Positions 46,274-59,663 of a DNA stretch of 64,000 bases are shown piece after piece. The notes beneath the pieces were generated by a model that ran no database searches, was not told the origin of the DNA, and saw nothing but the letters and a program-made list of their open reading frames with translations. Numbering within the stretch: the first letter of the stretch is position 1; each line of letters begins with the position of its first letter. Both the position numbers and the translations under genes were made by a program. Source of the DNA: Neurospora crassa OR74A (taxonomy: Eukaryota > Ascomycota > Sordariomycetes > Sordariales > Sordariaceae); contig NC_026504.1 of the NCBI RefSeq assembly GCF_000182925.2, positions 2,728,001 to 2,792,000 on the forward strand. Reading direction: 5' to 3'.

Positions 46274-47498
46274 ATGTTGTTCTCCATGCTCACGGCCGGC
46301 GCCTTTTTGGCTGCCTCTGCCTCTGCTTCTGTTACTGCTAAGCCCGTCAAGAAGCCCTTTGACTTTCTTGTGACCTTTGGCGACAGCTATACGGACAACG
46401 GCCGTTTGAATTACTACATCGGCAATGGAGGCAACCCTCCTCCGGCCGGTCAGCTTCACGGCGAGATCAACGTAACTGCCAGCGGTGGTTTGACGTGGAA
46501 CCAGTATGCCAGTCGTCAAGTTGGGGCCAAGCTGCTTGATTATGCTGTCAGGTATTATATTCCCCGCCCGTCAGGAAATAAAGTTCTGTTATAATTAACT
46601 TTGAGAAGCGGTGCGACCTGCTCCAACAAGATCATCTCGCGGTACTTCAGCGCTATCAACAGGGACTTCCCAGCTGTCTTGGATGACGAGATCCCTTCTT
46701 TCGTCGCCGATACTGCATACAAGTCCATTTTCCCCGACAGGACCGCCGACAACACCGTCTACGCCCTTTGGATCGGAACCAACGATCTCGGTGGCGATGC
46801 CTTCCTGACCGAGAACCAGCACCCCGGCAAGACTCTGACTGACTTTTCCGAGTGCATCTGGACGGTTTTTGACACCATCTACAAGTCTGGCGGACGTAAG
46901 TTTGTGCTGCTAAACGTCGCACCTCTACACCTGGCGCCTCTATACGCCACCATTGAAAACGGCGGATTCTCTGGCCCAAGCCAGTTTTGGGCCGGCAAGT
47001 CCCAGTACAACGTCACGGAGAGGAGTGAGAAGATCAAGGAGTACAGCACTACCCTCAATACCGTCTTCAGCTATGGCGCTGCGGTCAACACCAAGCTCAA
47101 GTCGCGCTGGCCCAAGGCGACCTTTGATCTCTTTGACGTCCACAGCCTCTTGACTGACATCCACGAGGATCCTGCTGCGTATCTGGATGCTCCTCACAAT
47201 AGCACCGGATACTTCCACCACTGCCCACCTTCCGGCAGCAACTGCGTTGACCAGACGAGCCTTGGCCCGTTGACCGGTTTCATGTGGTATGACGAGCTGC
47301 ACCCTTCCACCAAGACCGGTATGTTTTGTCCTTACTCTTGACTTTATCTTTCTAGCTTGCCATCACCCTGTTGCTGTGATATGGGAGTTGAAGCATGTGA
47401 GTATCGCTGACCAGGACATGCCAGATTCTGTCATTGCAAAGCACTTCCTCGATGTTGTTGCTGGGCAGTCCAAGTATGGCACTCGCTACCAGGGTTAA
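46274..47498 (+). CDS. Secreted GDSL/SGNH acetylesterase (CE16-like)
   Basis: Three exons (46274-46551, 46609-47318, 47425-47498) encode 353 residues. Introns are 57 nt (GTATTA...AAG) and 106 nt (GTATGT, branch CTGAC, CCAG). The N-terminus is a secretion signal (MLFSMLTAGAFLAASASASV), probably cleaved near residue 22. SGNH blocks are complete: nucleophile Ser38 in FGDSYTDNG, a NGGNPPPAG block with Gly52, Asn151 in IGTNDLGGD, and Asp321/His324 in DELHPS. The set matches carbohydrate esterase family 16, exo-acting enzymes that remove acetyl groups from xylo-oligosaccharides. The last exon supplies SVIAKHFLDVVAGQSKYGTR. If intron 2 were retained the protein would end six residues later, just after His324. 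Several N-glycosylation sequons are present. It is likely secreted for plant cell-wall breakdown. Confidence 0.9.
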
Positions 47499-49531
47499 GC
47501 CGTACAAGTCGAAGACCGTGGGGATGAGGGTAGAGATAGGAAAATGAAGAAAAGTTACAAACAATCAGATAATTGCTGTTGAACTTCTCCTTGTTGGTTG
47601 TGCAAGGTTGAATGTGCTTTACAATCGCTGTCCGCGTCTTATGATGATGAAAACACATTACATACGGCGGAACGGGCTTTGTCTGCACGTCTGTGCATAC
47701 AGTCCGATGCTGGTTTGTTAGCTCGGTACACTACCTTTAGGCACATCTACTATACTCTGTCCACAAGACGAAATTAATTAATGGCTGTGTACAAATTACA
47801 AAGGCGTTGACAAGAATTGGTGGCATATTTAATATCAGAAATCGCCTTTCCGAGGTAAGATCACGCATTAGTAGGTAACTAATGACAACGTATAGGAAGG
47901 TTGACGCAAGGTCTCGAGCTAACAAACAAACCAGTACTGGACTGTACACAGACCAGCGAACGGCATGGCCATGCATTTCCTTGAACCCCCACTTTTGGAT
48001 CCCAGTCGCTTCCGGCAAATCCACCCCACTTGAAAAATGCGCTTCCCCTAATGGAGCTAGCGTCTCGGTGGCTCCCACTTTTCGCCCTTATTTGCATTCG
48101 GGCCACATTGTGGCATTTTCGCACGACCGAGTCGCTTTGCCAAATCCTCGCTCGTTCTTCCAACTTGCCAGCAATTACCTGTTAGCAATCGCCGCCCGCC
48201 TGTACAGCATTACATACGCATTACATACGGAAACTCTATACACATTACCGCTCAGGCTCAGACTCCAGCTAACAGATTGTCACTCGGCCCGGTCCCGTCC
48301 AGTATCCATCATCACTCGTCTCAATCGTCGTTGGCTCCCGTCACTCCAGGATACCTTTCTGCTGCACAGCCTGCACACCCCCTTCTACACTACACTACAC
48401 TACACACATCTCAGACTGTGGCCCTCACCTCGGTCCAGGGTTCCGGTCGGTCCCCCCTCAGGCCCAGCTTTCCAGGACTGCCCTTCATCTTACCCCATCA
48501 CTCTAACCCCCTCATCCATCCCGTCCCCAGGTTAGGTAGGGCTGGGTGGGTTGAGAGACAGACCCTGCGTCATTCTGTCTTATCTACTTCATACTTCGGG
48601 CTCGTTATCGGCATCCCCCCCTGCTGCTGTTGGGAAAGTTGTGTCCATCTCAGTCTTATCACTTCGTTGGCTGTCTGCACTCCCAGTTCCCGGTACTAAC
48701 TCTACCCTGTACTGCATCCCTCTGTGGTGTGCCTCGTTGCCGGGTGCTACCTGTCTGGACCCAAGATCCATCAAAGACCGACGACTTTCCAGACGTTGCC
48801 CCGGATAGTTCTGTTTCTACCTACACCCCTCCCTTATTGTACCTCTTAGGGCTGGTACTACAGGTACCCTACTTGTACATCCCAACTTCCTTCCTGACCT
48901 CCACCTTCTATCAAAGAGCAGCGTACCGCTTGGGCGTCTGACAGTCAGGCGCACCTGTATACCTCGCCAGGACACAATATCCAAGGTTACCATCGCTCTC
49001 ACACGTCCGTCATTCCGTATCAATTCCGCTCCACACACAGTTTTGTCTCGTATACACAACAGGACAAGACGTGCGGTGGTAGACAAGAGTGTGCGTGGTG
49101 TGTGGTGGTGAGACCTACTGAGGCGACTTGAAAACAGGAACCGCCCAATATCGGCCATCATTAGGGTTTCATCCCAGGTCGAGACTGGTTTGAAGCAACC
49201 CGACACATCCTTGGTGGCTTCAAACGGAAGCCCGGGTTCCATCCCATCCTCAAACGTGCCTGGCAAGTGGAAGCAGGTACCTACAACCTACAGGCATCTA
49301 AAGCACTGTACGGGCATTACCTGGTTTTGCAACAGGTGCTGCGTTAGGCTTGGGTTCAGGTTGTCGATTGATGGCCTTACCCCTTCCCCACATCTCCATT
49401 GGCAGCCGCAAGACATCCCTGATCGAGGTGATCCACGCCCACCTCAGCACGCACGACGTTTCTGTTGTCCGTCCATCGCGTCGTCGCTCCCTTGGCACTC
49501 CAGTTGATCCGTCAACGATAAACCACAAGCC
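47499..49531. other. Intergenic and long leader of the Gln-rich gene
   Basis: 2.0 kb. The part from about 48240 on is C/T-rich with many upstream ATGs, as in long fungal 5' leaders. A CTACA pentamer is repeated four times at 48385-48404. No supported gene. Confidence 0.45.
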
Positions 49532-49731
49532 ATGTACCAGCCCCAATACGGCTACAACCCCAATCCCGCCGCTGGTGCGGGAGCTGGCAATTCAGCTCCT
49601 CAGGCACCTCACTTGCAGCCCAGTCCCAGTCGCGGGCCGTCCCCGAGCCAGCAGCAGCATCACCAGCAGATGGTGTATAACAGCCAGCAACAGCAGCCCG
49701 GGCAGCAACACCACCCAGGCCAGCAGCAACC

Positions 49732-49763
<32 letters not shown>

Positions 49764-51847
49764 TCCACATGGGCTCCCAAGCCGGCGGCAGTCACTTCCC
49801 AGCTGCTGCTGCTCCGAGCCCAGGAATGATGGGAACAGGTGCTGGTCCTGCAGGAATGATGCAGAATTCCGCCATGCCGCACACCATGGCTACCACCAAT
49901 GGTCAGAGTAAGCTTTAACCTTTCCCTCGCGCGCCTTGTTCATCTGTCCACCCACCCCCTTAACCCTGCCTGCCTGGCCTCCTGGACCTCATGCCTATGT
50001 ATCATCGTCCCACACTCCCCTCCTCCTTTGGGCCTTCCGCAGCTACTGTTAGAGTTTGTTGCCCCGGCCTTGTTTCTCACTGTATTGGATTGTACCTTTT
50101 CTTTGTTTCACGTGCCGGCAAGTTTGCGTCTTACTGCCCACCCGGCGTCTCACGGGTCCTGCCGCGCTTCATCCCAGCTGTCAAGTTCGTCCTGCGTCCC
50201 TCGATGCCTTTCTCCGATTCGTCCCCCTTGGACCCTTTCCCCATTGATTATCATTCGAGTACCTACCACTACCCATCTTAGCTACGTAGCTGTCCGTATA
50301 TTTTGGACATGAAATGGCTGACCGAGTTTGCGGATCAACAGTGGCATTCCAAGCGCCTTACACAAGTGCGCCGTATGTGGCAGCCGTGCCATCACCTGTG
50401 GCACCTCAGCCGCACCTTCCAGCTAACTATATGATGTCTGCTTCTATGCCCCATTATCCAATGAATGCTGCCTTGTCCCAGCAGCAGCCAATGATGCAAC
50501 GCATACATCCCTCTCAGCAGAATGCTGCCAACATGTCCACATCAACACCCCAGCGCTCCGCCAACCCTGCCTCTCAGGGCACCCCAAACAACGCGATGCC
50601 CTCCCAGCAGCCAGGTACTTATTCCACGACCCAAGGTCAAGGAGGCTCTGCAAATCACACACCAACCACCACCCAGCCTCAAAGTGGCTCGGCTGGAGGC
50701 ACACCCCAAACACCGACGTTCCCTTCTACCGGAGGACAAGGTCAGGTCAATGGGACGCCGATACACTCAGCTCCTCCAAGTCCAGCTACGAGATCGCGTG
50801 AAACGGAAAGGTTCGCCGTGTTATTGGAAATCAATCATGAGCTCCTGTACGAACTAGCCTGTCTCCACATTAGCCGGCTAGAGATTAAGAGAGAAAAGGA
50901 GTTGGCTGGTGAATCGGGTGAGCAGCAGCAGAATGGTGGAATGAGCCTCTCCGAGGAGGAGAAATTGACAGAGCAGGATTATCAGCAGTGAGTGGCAACC
51001 ACGACGAAATGATCAGGAGTCTCGAACTAAACGACTAATCTCGTGTTATAGATGCTTGGTCAGGGCCAGAACCAACATGGGTTTTATGGGCTCGCTATCA
51101 CAGCCGGGCAAACAACCCAATGTACACCCATATCCGGCATATCTGACACCCCCACCCTTACACTTGAATCTCAGGATAAGAGTAGCACAGAACACATTTG
51201 CTGAGGACAGCGCGGGTGATGCGCCACCTGACCCGAACACTGATCGCGCGGAAAGACATGAAATCATGACGGATCTCTACAAGAAGCTCCAGTCACTCTA
51301 TCCGGGCGTTGATTATAAAAATGAGCCTATCTGGAGGGCAGGCACGAACCCTTTAACAGGACCATCGGGTCTTTCCGGACCTGGGTCAATGCCGGGAGGT
51401 AACCCTGATCAGCTATCGCAGCAGCAGCACCAGCAGCAGCACCAGCAGCAGCAAGGCCAGCAACAGCAAGGACAGCAGCAAAATTTGCAACAGCAACCTG
51501 GCCAACAGCAACAACAGCCCGGACAGCAACTGAATTATCAGCAAATGATGATGCTGAAGCAGCAACAATACCGTGAACAGATGCACCAAAAGCAGCTACA
51601 AATCCAACAGCAAATCCAGCAGCAGCAGCAGAATGGCCAGCTAGCTGGCGGTGGTGTAGGGTCGAACCACGGAAGTCCGGCTCCAAGCGGACAGCTGCTA
51701 CAGCAAGGCATGAAGACGCCGCAAATGACGCCGCAGATGTCCAACGCCATCCCTCCCGGGATGGCGACACAGCATCAGCAGCCTCAAGGTCAACAAAGCC
51801 AACAAGATACGCAGCAATCGCAGCCCGGCACATCGGGACCGCCATGA
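49532..51847 (+). CDS. Glutamine-rich, probably nuclear protein (possible SSXT/SS18-like)
   Basis: Three exons (49532-49907, 50342-50987, 51052-51847) encode 605 residues. Intron 1 is unusually long (434 nt; donor GTAAGC, branch CTGAC, acceptor AACAG); intron 2 is 64 nt. Long Gln tracts occur in the first 80 residues and again at about 430-540, interspersed with Pro, Gly and Met. The only structured-looking part is residues about 285-400: ETERFAVLLEINHELLYELA, then QDYQQCLVRARTNMGFMGSL, followed by a conserved-looking PPPLHLNLRIR block. This helix pair with RARTNMGFM faintly recalls the SSXT region of SS18, a SWI/SNF subunit, but I cannot confirm it. A transcription or chromatin co-factor is the best inference. 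Intron 2 interrupts the structured core. Confidence 0.75.
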
Positions 51848-54800
51848 GAACTTTGCCAGAAGTCATCCCCGTTAGTTGCCATGAAAGTGAACGAGAGGAA
51901 AATAAGAGGCACGTCATATTGAACTTGTATAACGGTGGACTTTTAGGAGTTTTGGGAGACCGCAGGGCTGAATGTTTGGCTATGTCCTAGAAGAAGACGA
52001 GAAGAAAAACGAAAAGGTGGGACGTTTGGATTAACGTGACGGGATAGCCGGAATAGAATGAGGCGCGAAGTCTCACACCTTCTTCATGTTAGAAAGAAAA
52101 GCCGTATATATGTGTTGTGCTTCTGATGGCTAGAAATCGTGCCTACTTTCGGTTTTCGTGGTGACTCATGGTCACCTTTCATTATAGCGGAATAGACGGT
52201 GGGTTTTTGCGTTGCTTTGGCTTCCTGGAAGTGTAAGACTACTGTACTGAAATGCACAAGGTAGGTAGACAACAACTTATAAAGTCGTAAGGCACATCCA
52301 TCCACACCATACCCGCATCAAGGGCACCATAACCTAAGATCCATACACAGATTCGCATTACAATCAATCTTGGGCTGTTCCATTTAACACATACCTTGTG
52401 TATTTCCATTGATCAAAACTGTGGTCATCCCCAGCGTACCCGACGTCTATATGTATTCAACAAAGTTGCAAAACATAAACATTGGCATCTTATGTTAATC
52501 TCCTTCAACCACTGGGAGAAAACCATGCTCTCTCCGAATATTGCAGAGTGACGCACGTGGCGTGACGCGACGAGGACCCGAATACACTCACTTATTGTTA
52601 CCTTGAATGGAGCTTCAAAGAGGAATTTTTCGGTTCATAACTATACACTACGGCCAACAATCCGTGTTTGTGGATTCTAGGGCAGACCAAGCTGCTTCTG
52701 TTCATACGGACCGTGTTTCCGCGATGATTTATCGATCCAGAAGTTTTATGTACTTCCGTCATGTATGTAGATAGTCCACACTCATGTGGTGGTGTGGTAT
52801 GCTTTAATTCTTCTCATCAAACTAACGTTACCTTGCAGCATCTTTGTTTATGCGTTGCCAGGCCGATGGAATGGAATTCCCGTCCATGGAAACGCCAAGA
52901 AACAAGCTGTTTTGATAAACCACGCTGACGACCACCCCCGATGAGGCAGGAGGTCACGACCTGTGGCGGCTGTCAAAGTCTGTCCCTGGTTCCCTGCAGC
53001 AGGAGTGCTGGCGCAGTTGCAGCACAGGTTCAGTTGTTTTCTGCCGGGCAGGACCTGGATGCAACGGTCCCACCGCCCACTGCAAGCTTGTGCAGTGATT
53101 GTGGGGATTGGCTCTGTGTGGCCGAAGCTTCTCCCATTTCTCGTCCAATCATTCAGTCCTACTTGCACCGCTTGCACAGACTTGGGTACTTGCATGCTAC
53201 CCTTGTGGAGATTGTGCGATTGATTGGTTGGAAATTTGACGGTTGCTGTCCCGGTTGCTTTTGGTATGCCGGTGATGCCTGTCAAAAAGGGGGTTGGTGA
53301 CTGCCAGGAGGTGGTGACGAGGGGGACGGTGATGTTGAGGACAAAACAAAATTCAAACAAACAAAAAACATGTGGAAGTTGACTCAGGAAGAAGACTATC
53401 CGTTTGATGTTCTCAATGATGTGTATCGGGACCCACAAATAGACACAATGAGTGAGCGACTTGGGACAAGAATAGCATTGTCGTAGGGAGGTAGGCTACT
53501 ATTTAACAAGTGATTTATGGAGCTATGCGGTGAAGGAAGCCAGCCAGCCGAGCCAGGAACACCAGGGGTCGGGACGAGGCACGGGACGGTGGGACCAGGG
53601 GGTGAGACCCCGCCGGCCCGGGCCCTCGCCCATTGAGGACCCGACTTCCATGATCGGACAAGACCGACCGATCTTCTTCTTCTCCAGTCGGCCGTTGTCA
53701 AAAAAGTGTCACCACCACACGGGTCTAACAGGCTACGTGGATTCGGTGACAGCGAGAGGCTTGGAGGGGGAAATCGGCGATTCTCTGTCCGTGAATGAAT
53801 GTGGGCTTCATTGGCGTATGTAGCCGTGCCGGTGCCGTGATGAGACGTATTTACGCTTAAGCATTCAGTCAGATGCGTTTGAGTGTCTCGGTGGATGCCC
53901 AGTAATTCTGCGAGAATTGGCTGAAATCAGGGGTGCTTCCAACTTGGCCCAGACATTTGCACACTGTCTGGTGCTTGAGCCCCTGAATCCGACATCATTC
54001 TGTTTCTCTTTGGTGACTTGTGCCGCCAATTGTCCTCCTCCTTCCGTCTTGGAACTGCAAGTGCGCGTTTCTGGACAACAACAAGAAAAATCGCCAACCT
54101 GTGCACAACCGCTTCCTCCATTCCGTACTTATTTTTTGCAAGATCCATCCAGCGCTTTGAGAAAGGAATCAACTAACCACACTGCGGGCGGGTCGAGTCG
54201 CGCGGTTTCAGCATCCAACGTTCTTGGCCGTTCGCTGAAACGATAACAGCGAAGCACCAGCCAGTCGCGCGCCAAGAGCTAGCCACATTTGCACCCATTC
54301 GCCCCGGGCGGTTCTGGCTTCTGAAAAGGCAGGCTAACGAGACGAGGACATCCACACCAAACCAAAATCCACTTTCCTTCGTGCCGTTGGCGAGACGCTC
54401 ATCCTTGTCTGCCTCTTTCCCTTGTTGAGCCGTCGATTCGGAATCATCTGGGCAGAAGCTTTCCGCTTTCTCTTTGCCTTCTGTCAGCGTTGGAAGTGGA
54501 AAGCGACTCTTGCGAGACAGAAAAATCTGATTACTTGTGGTCCCACGGTTAGTTGTAAGGAGAGTGAGAACGTGAACAAAACCCGAGCCACTTAAGTCGG
54601 TACCGTCTGCATACAATAAGTACCTTGACTTGAGCTGGGAACCCCCCTCTTCACCGACTCAATAACCCGACCGGACGAACGAACCGAACCATCACGGTAC
54701 ACAGCCAGGATTTTGATTTTACTCTTTTGGAGTGGCAGCGGGACTTGGAACCCGCTTGCAGAGACGAAGGCAGACGAACAACACGCCAATTTGGTTCCAC

Positions 54801-55066
54801 AACCATAAACGAGCAGCCCGGAATTTTCACAGCAAGAATTAATCCAAACCATAGAAGACCTGCCAACCTGACATATCAACATCAACAACAACAACTATCT
54901 TCCTGTCGAGGCCCATTTTAGCTTTCTGAAAAAAGCTGTGGTGGTGGACGCTGCGCGATTGCACGACCTGCCTGTCGACCCGCATTGTGCCACCCTCCGG
55001 CCTTGTCGAGTTTCACCGCCCCTCGATCTCGACCCCAAATTACACCAAAACGGCCACCACAAAAAC
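51848..55066. other. 3.2-kb gap upstream of the TBC gene
   Basis: Contains the 3' flank of the Gln-rich gene and the promoter and leader of the TBC gene. The longest frame (52848-53438, minus, 196 codons) has no domain, signal or splice partners, and its codon pattern looks random. Composition is normal. Confidence 0.4.
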
Positions 55067-58000
55067 ATGGAGTTCGATCGCAAAACACGGGACAGCAGGC
55101 ACGACAGCAAATATGATGATCAGGAAGAAACGTCAAAGTCGCCGCTCCCATCATCATCATCAAGTCCATCCGGGACCAATTCCTCTCCGGTCGAGCTAGA
55201 ATCCGACAAGCAGAGGACCATGGAGCACGACTCCCTTGTTTCCGTCCGCCTCTCTGGATCTTCGAGGTCTTCACTCCAAATCGACACCAATGTTTCCCCA
55301 CCACGGAACAATGTCGGGGGCCTCGAAGACTCACCCTGCGCGTCGCCAACCGATGATGCGGAGACCGAAACGATCAAGGAAGAAAAGAACGACGAGGATC
55401 GTCATGACGAAGTAAAGACGCTGGCGTCGACATACAGCCCAAGCTTGCGGGAAGAGCTTGAGAGCGTGCAAGAGGGCGATGAGGAAGCGGAAGACGACAA
55501 CGATGATGCACGCAGTGAGGCCTCAAGCGCTGAATCCGAGGATGTGAACTGGGACGATCTGCAAAAGAAAGAAGATGAGCAGGTCAAAGAGCAAGATGTA
55601 GATAATGTAAGTTGCATTGCATGCAGCTATGGCTGCTGACGTTTCCCGTTCCTGAAATAGTGCGACACCAGCCTATTTTTGTGGCTTACCCGTGCTGACA
55701 CTGCCGCCCTCACAGACACAGTCGACTGCGATGCTGCTAGCGAAACTGGAGCAGGAAAACAATAAGATCGCGACAAATCCCAAGAGTGTCAAGGTTGCCG
55801 CCGTGGAAAAGGTCGCTTCGCCAGGCCGCAAACCGAGACCACCATCCATGGCGCAGCTACGACAAATGGTCAATGGACCAACCCCTCCTGCTCTCAGATA
55901 CTCGGTCCTGCCACCACCGCCCATGACGGAGCTCGAATTCTACATGGCCCTGGTCAAAGATCCGAAGCAGACGGCAGCCAGACTTCCCACTCTGCTCTCC
56001 AACAAGATCAGAAAGGGCATCCCGCCGCCGCTGCGTGGTGTGGTGTGGCAGAGCATGTGCGGCGCTCGTGACAAGGACCTCGAGGACGTGTTCGAACGGT
56101 TATCTGGCGAGTCAAGCCCATATGAGGGCATCATTGGCAAAGATCTCGGACGAAGCTTCCCCGGCGTGGAGATGTTTAGGGATCCCGAGGGCGACGGACA
56201 GCGCATGCTTGGTCGTGTGCTCAAGACGTTCAGTCTGTACGACACGAAAATCGGGTACTGTCAGGGACTTGCGTTTCTGGTCGGACCCTTGTTGATGCAC
56301 ATGCCGGACAAACATGCATTTTGCGTTTTGGTTAGGTAAGTCGGAGTTGCTGCACCGTTGGGATTGTGATGGACATCGGATCGTCTTTGGCGGTAGCGAA
56401 AAGTCGACCGATTCCGGAAATGAGTGGCCGATCAGCTAACACGTGCTTTTAGGTTGATGGAGAACTACGATCTGCGCCATTGCTTTGTGCCCGACCTGTC
56501 CGGACTGCACGTCCGAATCTACCAATTCACCGAACTGCTGAAGCAGCATCTGCCCGTGGTGGCGGACCATCTCGAAGACTTGGGCGTTGAACCGGCCTAT
56601 GTTTCACAATGGTTCCTGTCCTTCTTCGCGGTGACCTGCCCCCTGCCCATGCTGTTTCGCATCTACGATGTGATATTTGCGGAGGGGGCCTCGGAAACGA
56701 TTATGCGAGTAGCGCTGAGTCTGATGCGCAAGAATGAGGGCCGCATCCTGGCGTGCACGGAGATGGAGGACGTCATGCAGCTGCTTTTGTCTCGCGGCTT
56801 GTGGGATTGTTACCACTACAATGCGGACGAGTTCGTCCAGGACTTTGTCGCATTGTCGGACGTGGTCACCCGCGAACGAATGGCATTGCTCGAGCAGGGG
56901 TACCGGGAAGCCAAGATTCCTCCAAGCGCCAATCCCAAGAGCGAGGATGCGCCAGGGTCTGATGTTGCAACAGCAGCCTCCCGCTTTCTGGGTCGCTTGT
57001 GGGCTTCCTCATCAACCCCGAAATTGGCCTCTTTCGCGTCGGCAGTTCAGGGGTCCTCCACCGCGTCCTCGTCTTCGCCCACCACCATTTCGTCTGGTAG
57101 TAGTACCCTTAGCCCCGGTCTGTCACGTCCCCTCAGCATGCTCCGCCGCAGCACATCGAAACAGAGTATAGCTTCTACATTCAATTCCATGGAGGCTGCA
57201 TCACAGTCATCATCAGCGTCGTCGTCGGCCAGTGTCTTGAGCTCTGCTTCGACCGAAGCGACGTCGGTCCAGTCGCGCGACAGCTCCACCACCGTCGACC
57301 ACGATCCATCAAGGGACTCGGTGGCTCTTGGCAGCAGCGCCGCTAGCACCAAGGCCAAACAGGCGCACTTCTCGGTTACCCCCAGCCTCTACCAAGACGA
57401 CCGCAAGCACTTGCACACACAGATCGAGGACCTGCTCACCGCCCTTAGCGAACTACAACGCAACCATGCCCTGCTGGCCAGCCAATTGCAGAAGGAAAGA
57501 GAAGAACGCGAAGAAGATCGCCAGGCTGTCCGCTCGCTGCTCGACGGTCTACGAAAGAAGGCGAACCCTGCACAGTCGTATGCGGCGGCAGCAAGAGAAG
57601 CCGAGGAAGACGACGACGAAACCCCGCACAAAGATGTCGAAATCGATCTCAGCCCCGAGGAGCTGTCCGACCTGCTCGACTTTGTCGCCGACCGATTCAG
57701 CGAAGAAGATCCCAACAAGGCGACAATACCGCAAACCAAGGAGCAGCTGCATGAAGACCTTGTACGAGTAAGAGAGCAACTATCGAACGAACAAGCAAAG
57801 ACACAAGAATGCAACCGCAGGATACACGATATGGAGCAAGAGGTGGCTACCATGAAAGAACAACTGAGGGAAACCCACGCCCATGTGCGCAACATGCATG
57901 CGGAAAAGCAGCGCCTTGAGCGCCAAATCCACGGCATGCGGGTTAGAGCCTCAGATACTACGCCTTCCTCGGAAGGAGGCGACTGGTTTGGGCGCTCATC

Positions 58001-58571
58001 GGTGAGCGGCAGCAGCGTGTCCGGCAGCGGTCTGCGCGAGTTGAAGCTCGTGCGCAGCAAGTCCTCGCCTGCGCCACCTCCCGTGTATCCTACCAAGCGA
58101 TCCTCCAGCATGATGACTACCTCGACGCTGGCCTCCACCCACAGACGCAACACGAGCAATTCTACCGCCATCTCGGCAATGACCTCCAACTCCCCTCCGG
58201 CTCCGGCGCCCGTCTCTCTTGCAGCAGCAAGCCCCGCCAACACGGGTCAGGCCCCGAACAACGAAAACGATGCGCTCTTGCTCGAGCTCGTGCAGGCCAA
58301 GACGGCCGAGGCCATGGCCAAGCAGGAGGCGGAAGAGGCGAAGCAACAGCTCGAAAGGATGCGCAAGGCATTTGGGCTGGCACCAGGTGAGATGCCGTCG
58401 ATGAACTCGCAGTCAGCGCATAATAGCATGGCTGGCATGTTTGGGCGGTTGACTGGCCCTTCTACGCCCGATGGCGGCCCCGGGTTGCAGAAGGTGGTCA
58501 CCTCGCCGGCGGCGACGTCAGCTGGGAATACTGCCAGTGGTGCTAGCTTTTGGGGTTGGGGAAGGAAGTGA
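55067..58571 (+). CDS. TBC-domain Rab GTPase-activating protein (Gyp5/EVI5-like)
   Basis: Three exons (55067-55606, 55716-56335, 56453-58571) with introns of 109 and 117 nt encode 1,092 residues. The first 180 residues are acidic and Ser-rich. The TBC domain spans about 275-500. It opens with KGIPPPLRGVVWQSMCGA and has the catalytic arginine finger Arg326 in DLGRSFPG and the glutamine finger Gln363 in YCQGLAF. LMENYDLRHCFVPDLSGLHV follows across intron 2. After a Ser-rich linker, a coiled coil (about 690-870) carries HTQIEDLLTALSELQRNHALL, and a second helix (about 995-1030) precedes the Gly/Ser-rich end WGWGRK. TBC plus coiled coil is the Gyp5/Gyl1/EVI5 layout, acting on Ypt1/Sec4-type Rabs in secretion and polarity. 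The target Rab is inferred. Confidence 0.92.
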
Positions 58572-59598
58572 AGTATTGGGGTCCAAATTGAACCATCTGG
58601 ATAAAATGCATGGGATAGAGACAAGTGACAGGATCATTGTTTGACGTGGCTGGAAGAAGGAGGATTGTATCTTATGCATACCAGGTGACATAGGCCTGAC
58701 ATTGGTGGATCGGGGGTTGACACAGGCCCAGGTGATATTTTTCTACGTGTAGACAGTACTCGATCAAGAAAGAGTTTGGACTGGAGTGGACGAAGGGAAG
58801 AAGCGGCGGCGTCCAGGTCTTCATCATGGTATGTCATCATCACTTATCATATTGTGCGTATCGTTTGAACATTAAAAAGGTACATACATAGAGTCTTCTG
58901 TTGTCTCTGTTCTGGCTTTCGGGAAAGCCTATCATCATCTTTTACATCATGACGAAGTCCCGAGAGGACACTTTGGGTTTTTATCATTTTCACATGTTCA
59001 TATAGTTCAAACTCATTTTCTCAAATCACTAAAAGTGTCTTGGGTGAAGCTTAAGTAAGACGTGTCACGAGCTTTGTACAAGACGCCATCTACACATTGT
59101 CTTTCCGTTCTTTCTTTCCTCTGGGTCCTCTCGCTACCCGGGAAGTTTCCGGACAAGGGTAGTGGGAATGGGATGATGCGATTGAAACTACACTAGGCAC
59201 GAAATGGGTTCATATCTCGCTTGAGATCGCTAATCGGTCGGTTCCCATACTAATCAGGAAAAGGTCGTAAGGTACCGTATGTAGTTAGGGAAAACATAGA
59301 GCTCGGTAAATGAGATGCCCCCTTCACCGACTCGCTCTCTGAATTCGCCAAATCGAACTGGCCAACAGCCGTCCCTGCCTGCAAGGCTGTCAGTGAGGGG
59401 AGAGGAAGGGTTAGGGTAGGGGTCTGGGACGTCCGTCTGTGAGACTGACGAGGGCAAGATGAGATTGAGCAATGAGATGAGATAAGTGCAATTTGTATGC
59501 CGATCTGGTTTGTGCGGGATGGCTCTTGACCGGTTCGTTGTGTTTAACGCGTCTATCTGCTTTGCGTGTTTGACTGCCTGTCGGTGATTTCGGTGATG

Positions 59599-59611
59599 GT
59601 TTTTCTTTTTT

Positions 59612-59662
<51 letters not shown>
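59599..59662. repeat. Pyrimidine tract ending in T41, abutting G8
   Basis: T-runs broken by single C residues lead into 41 uninterrupted T, then GGA and eight G. A homopurine-homopyrimidine tract of this kind can form unusual structures and is prone to slippage. Confidence 0.85.

Positions 59663-59663
<1 letters not shown>

Noticed and set aside
52848-53438. 196-codon minus-strand frame in the large gap
   Set aside because: No domain, no signal peptide, no splice extension; amino-acid usage looks random.
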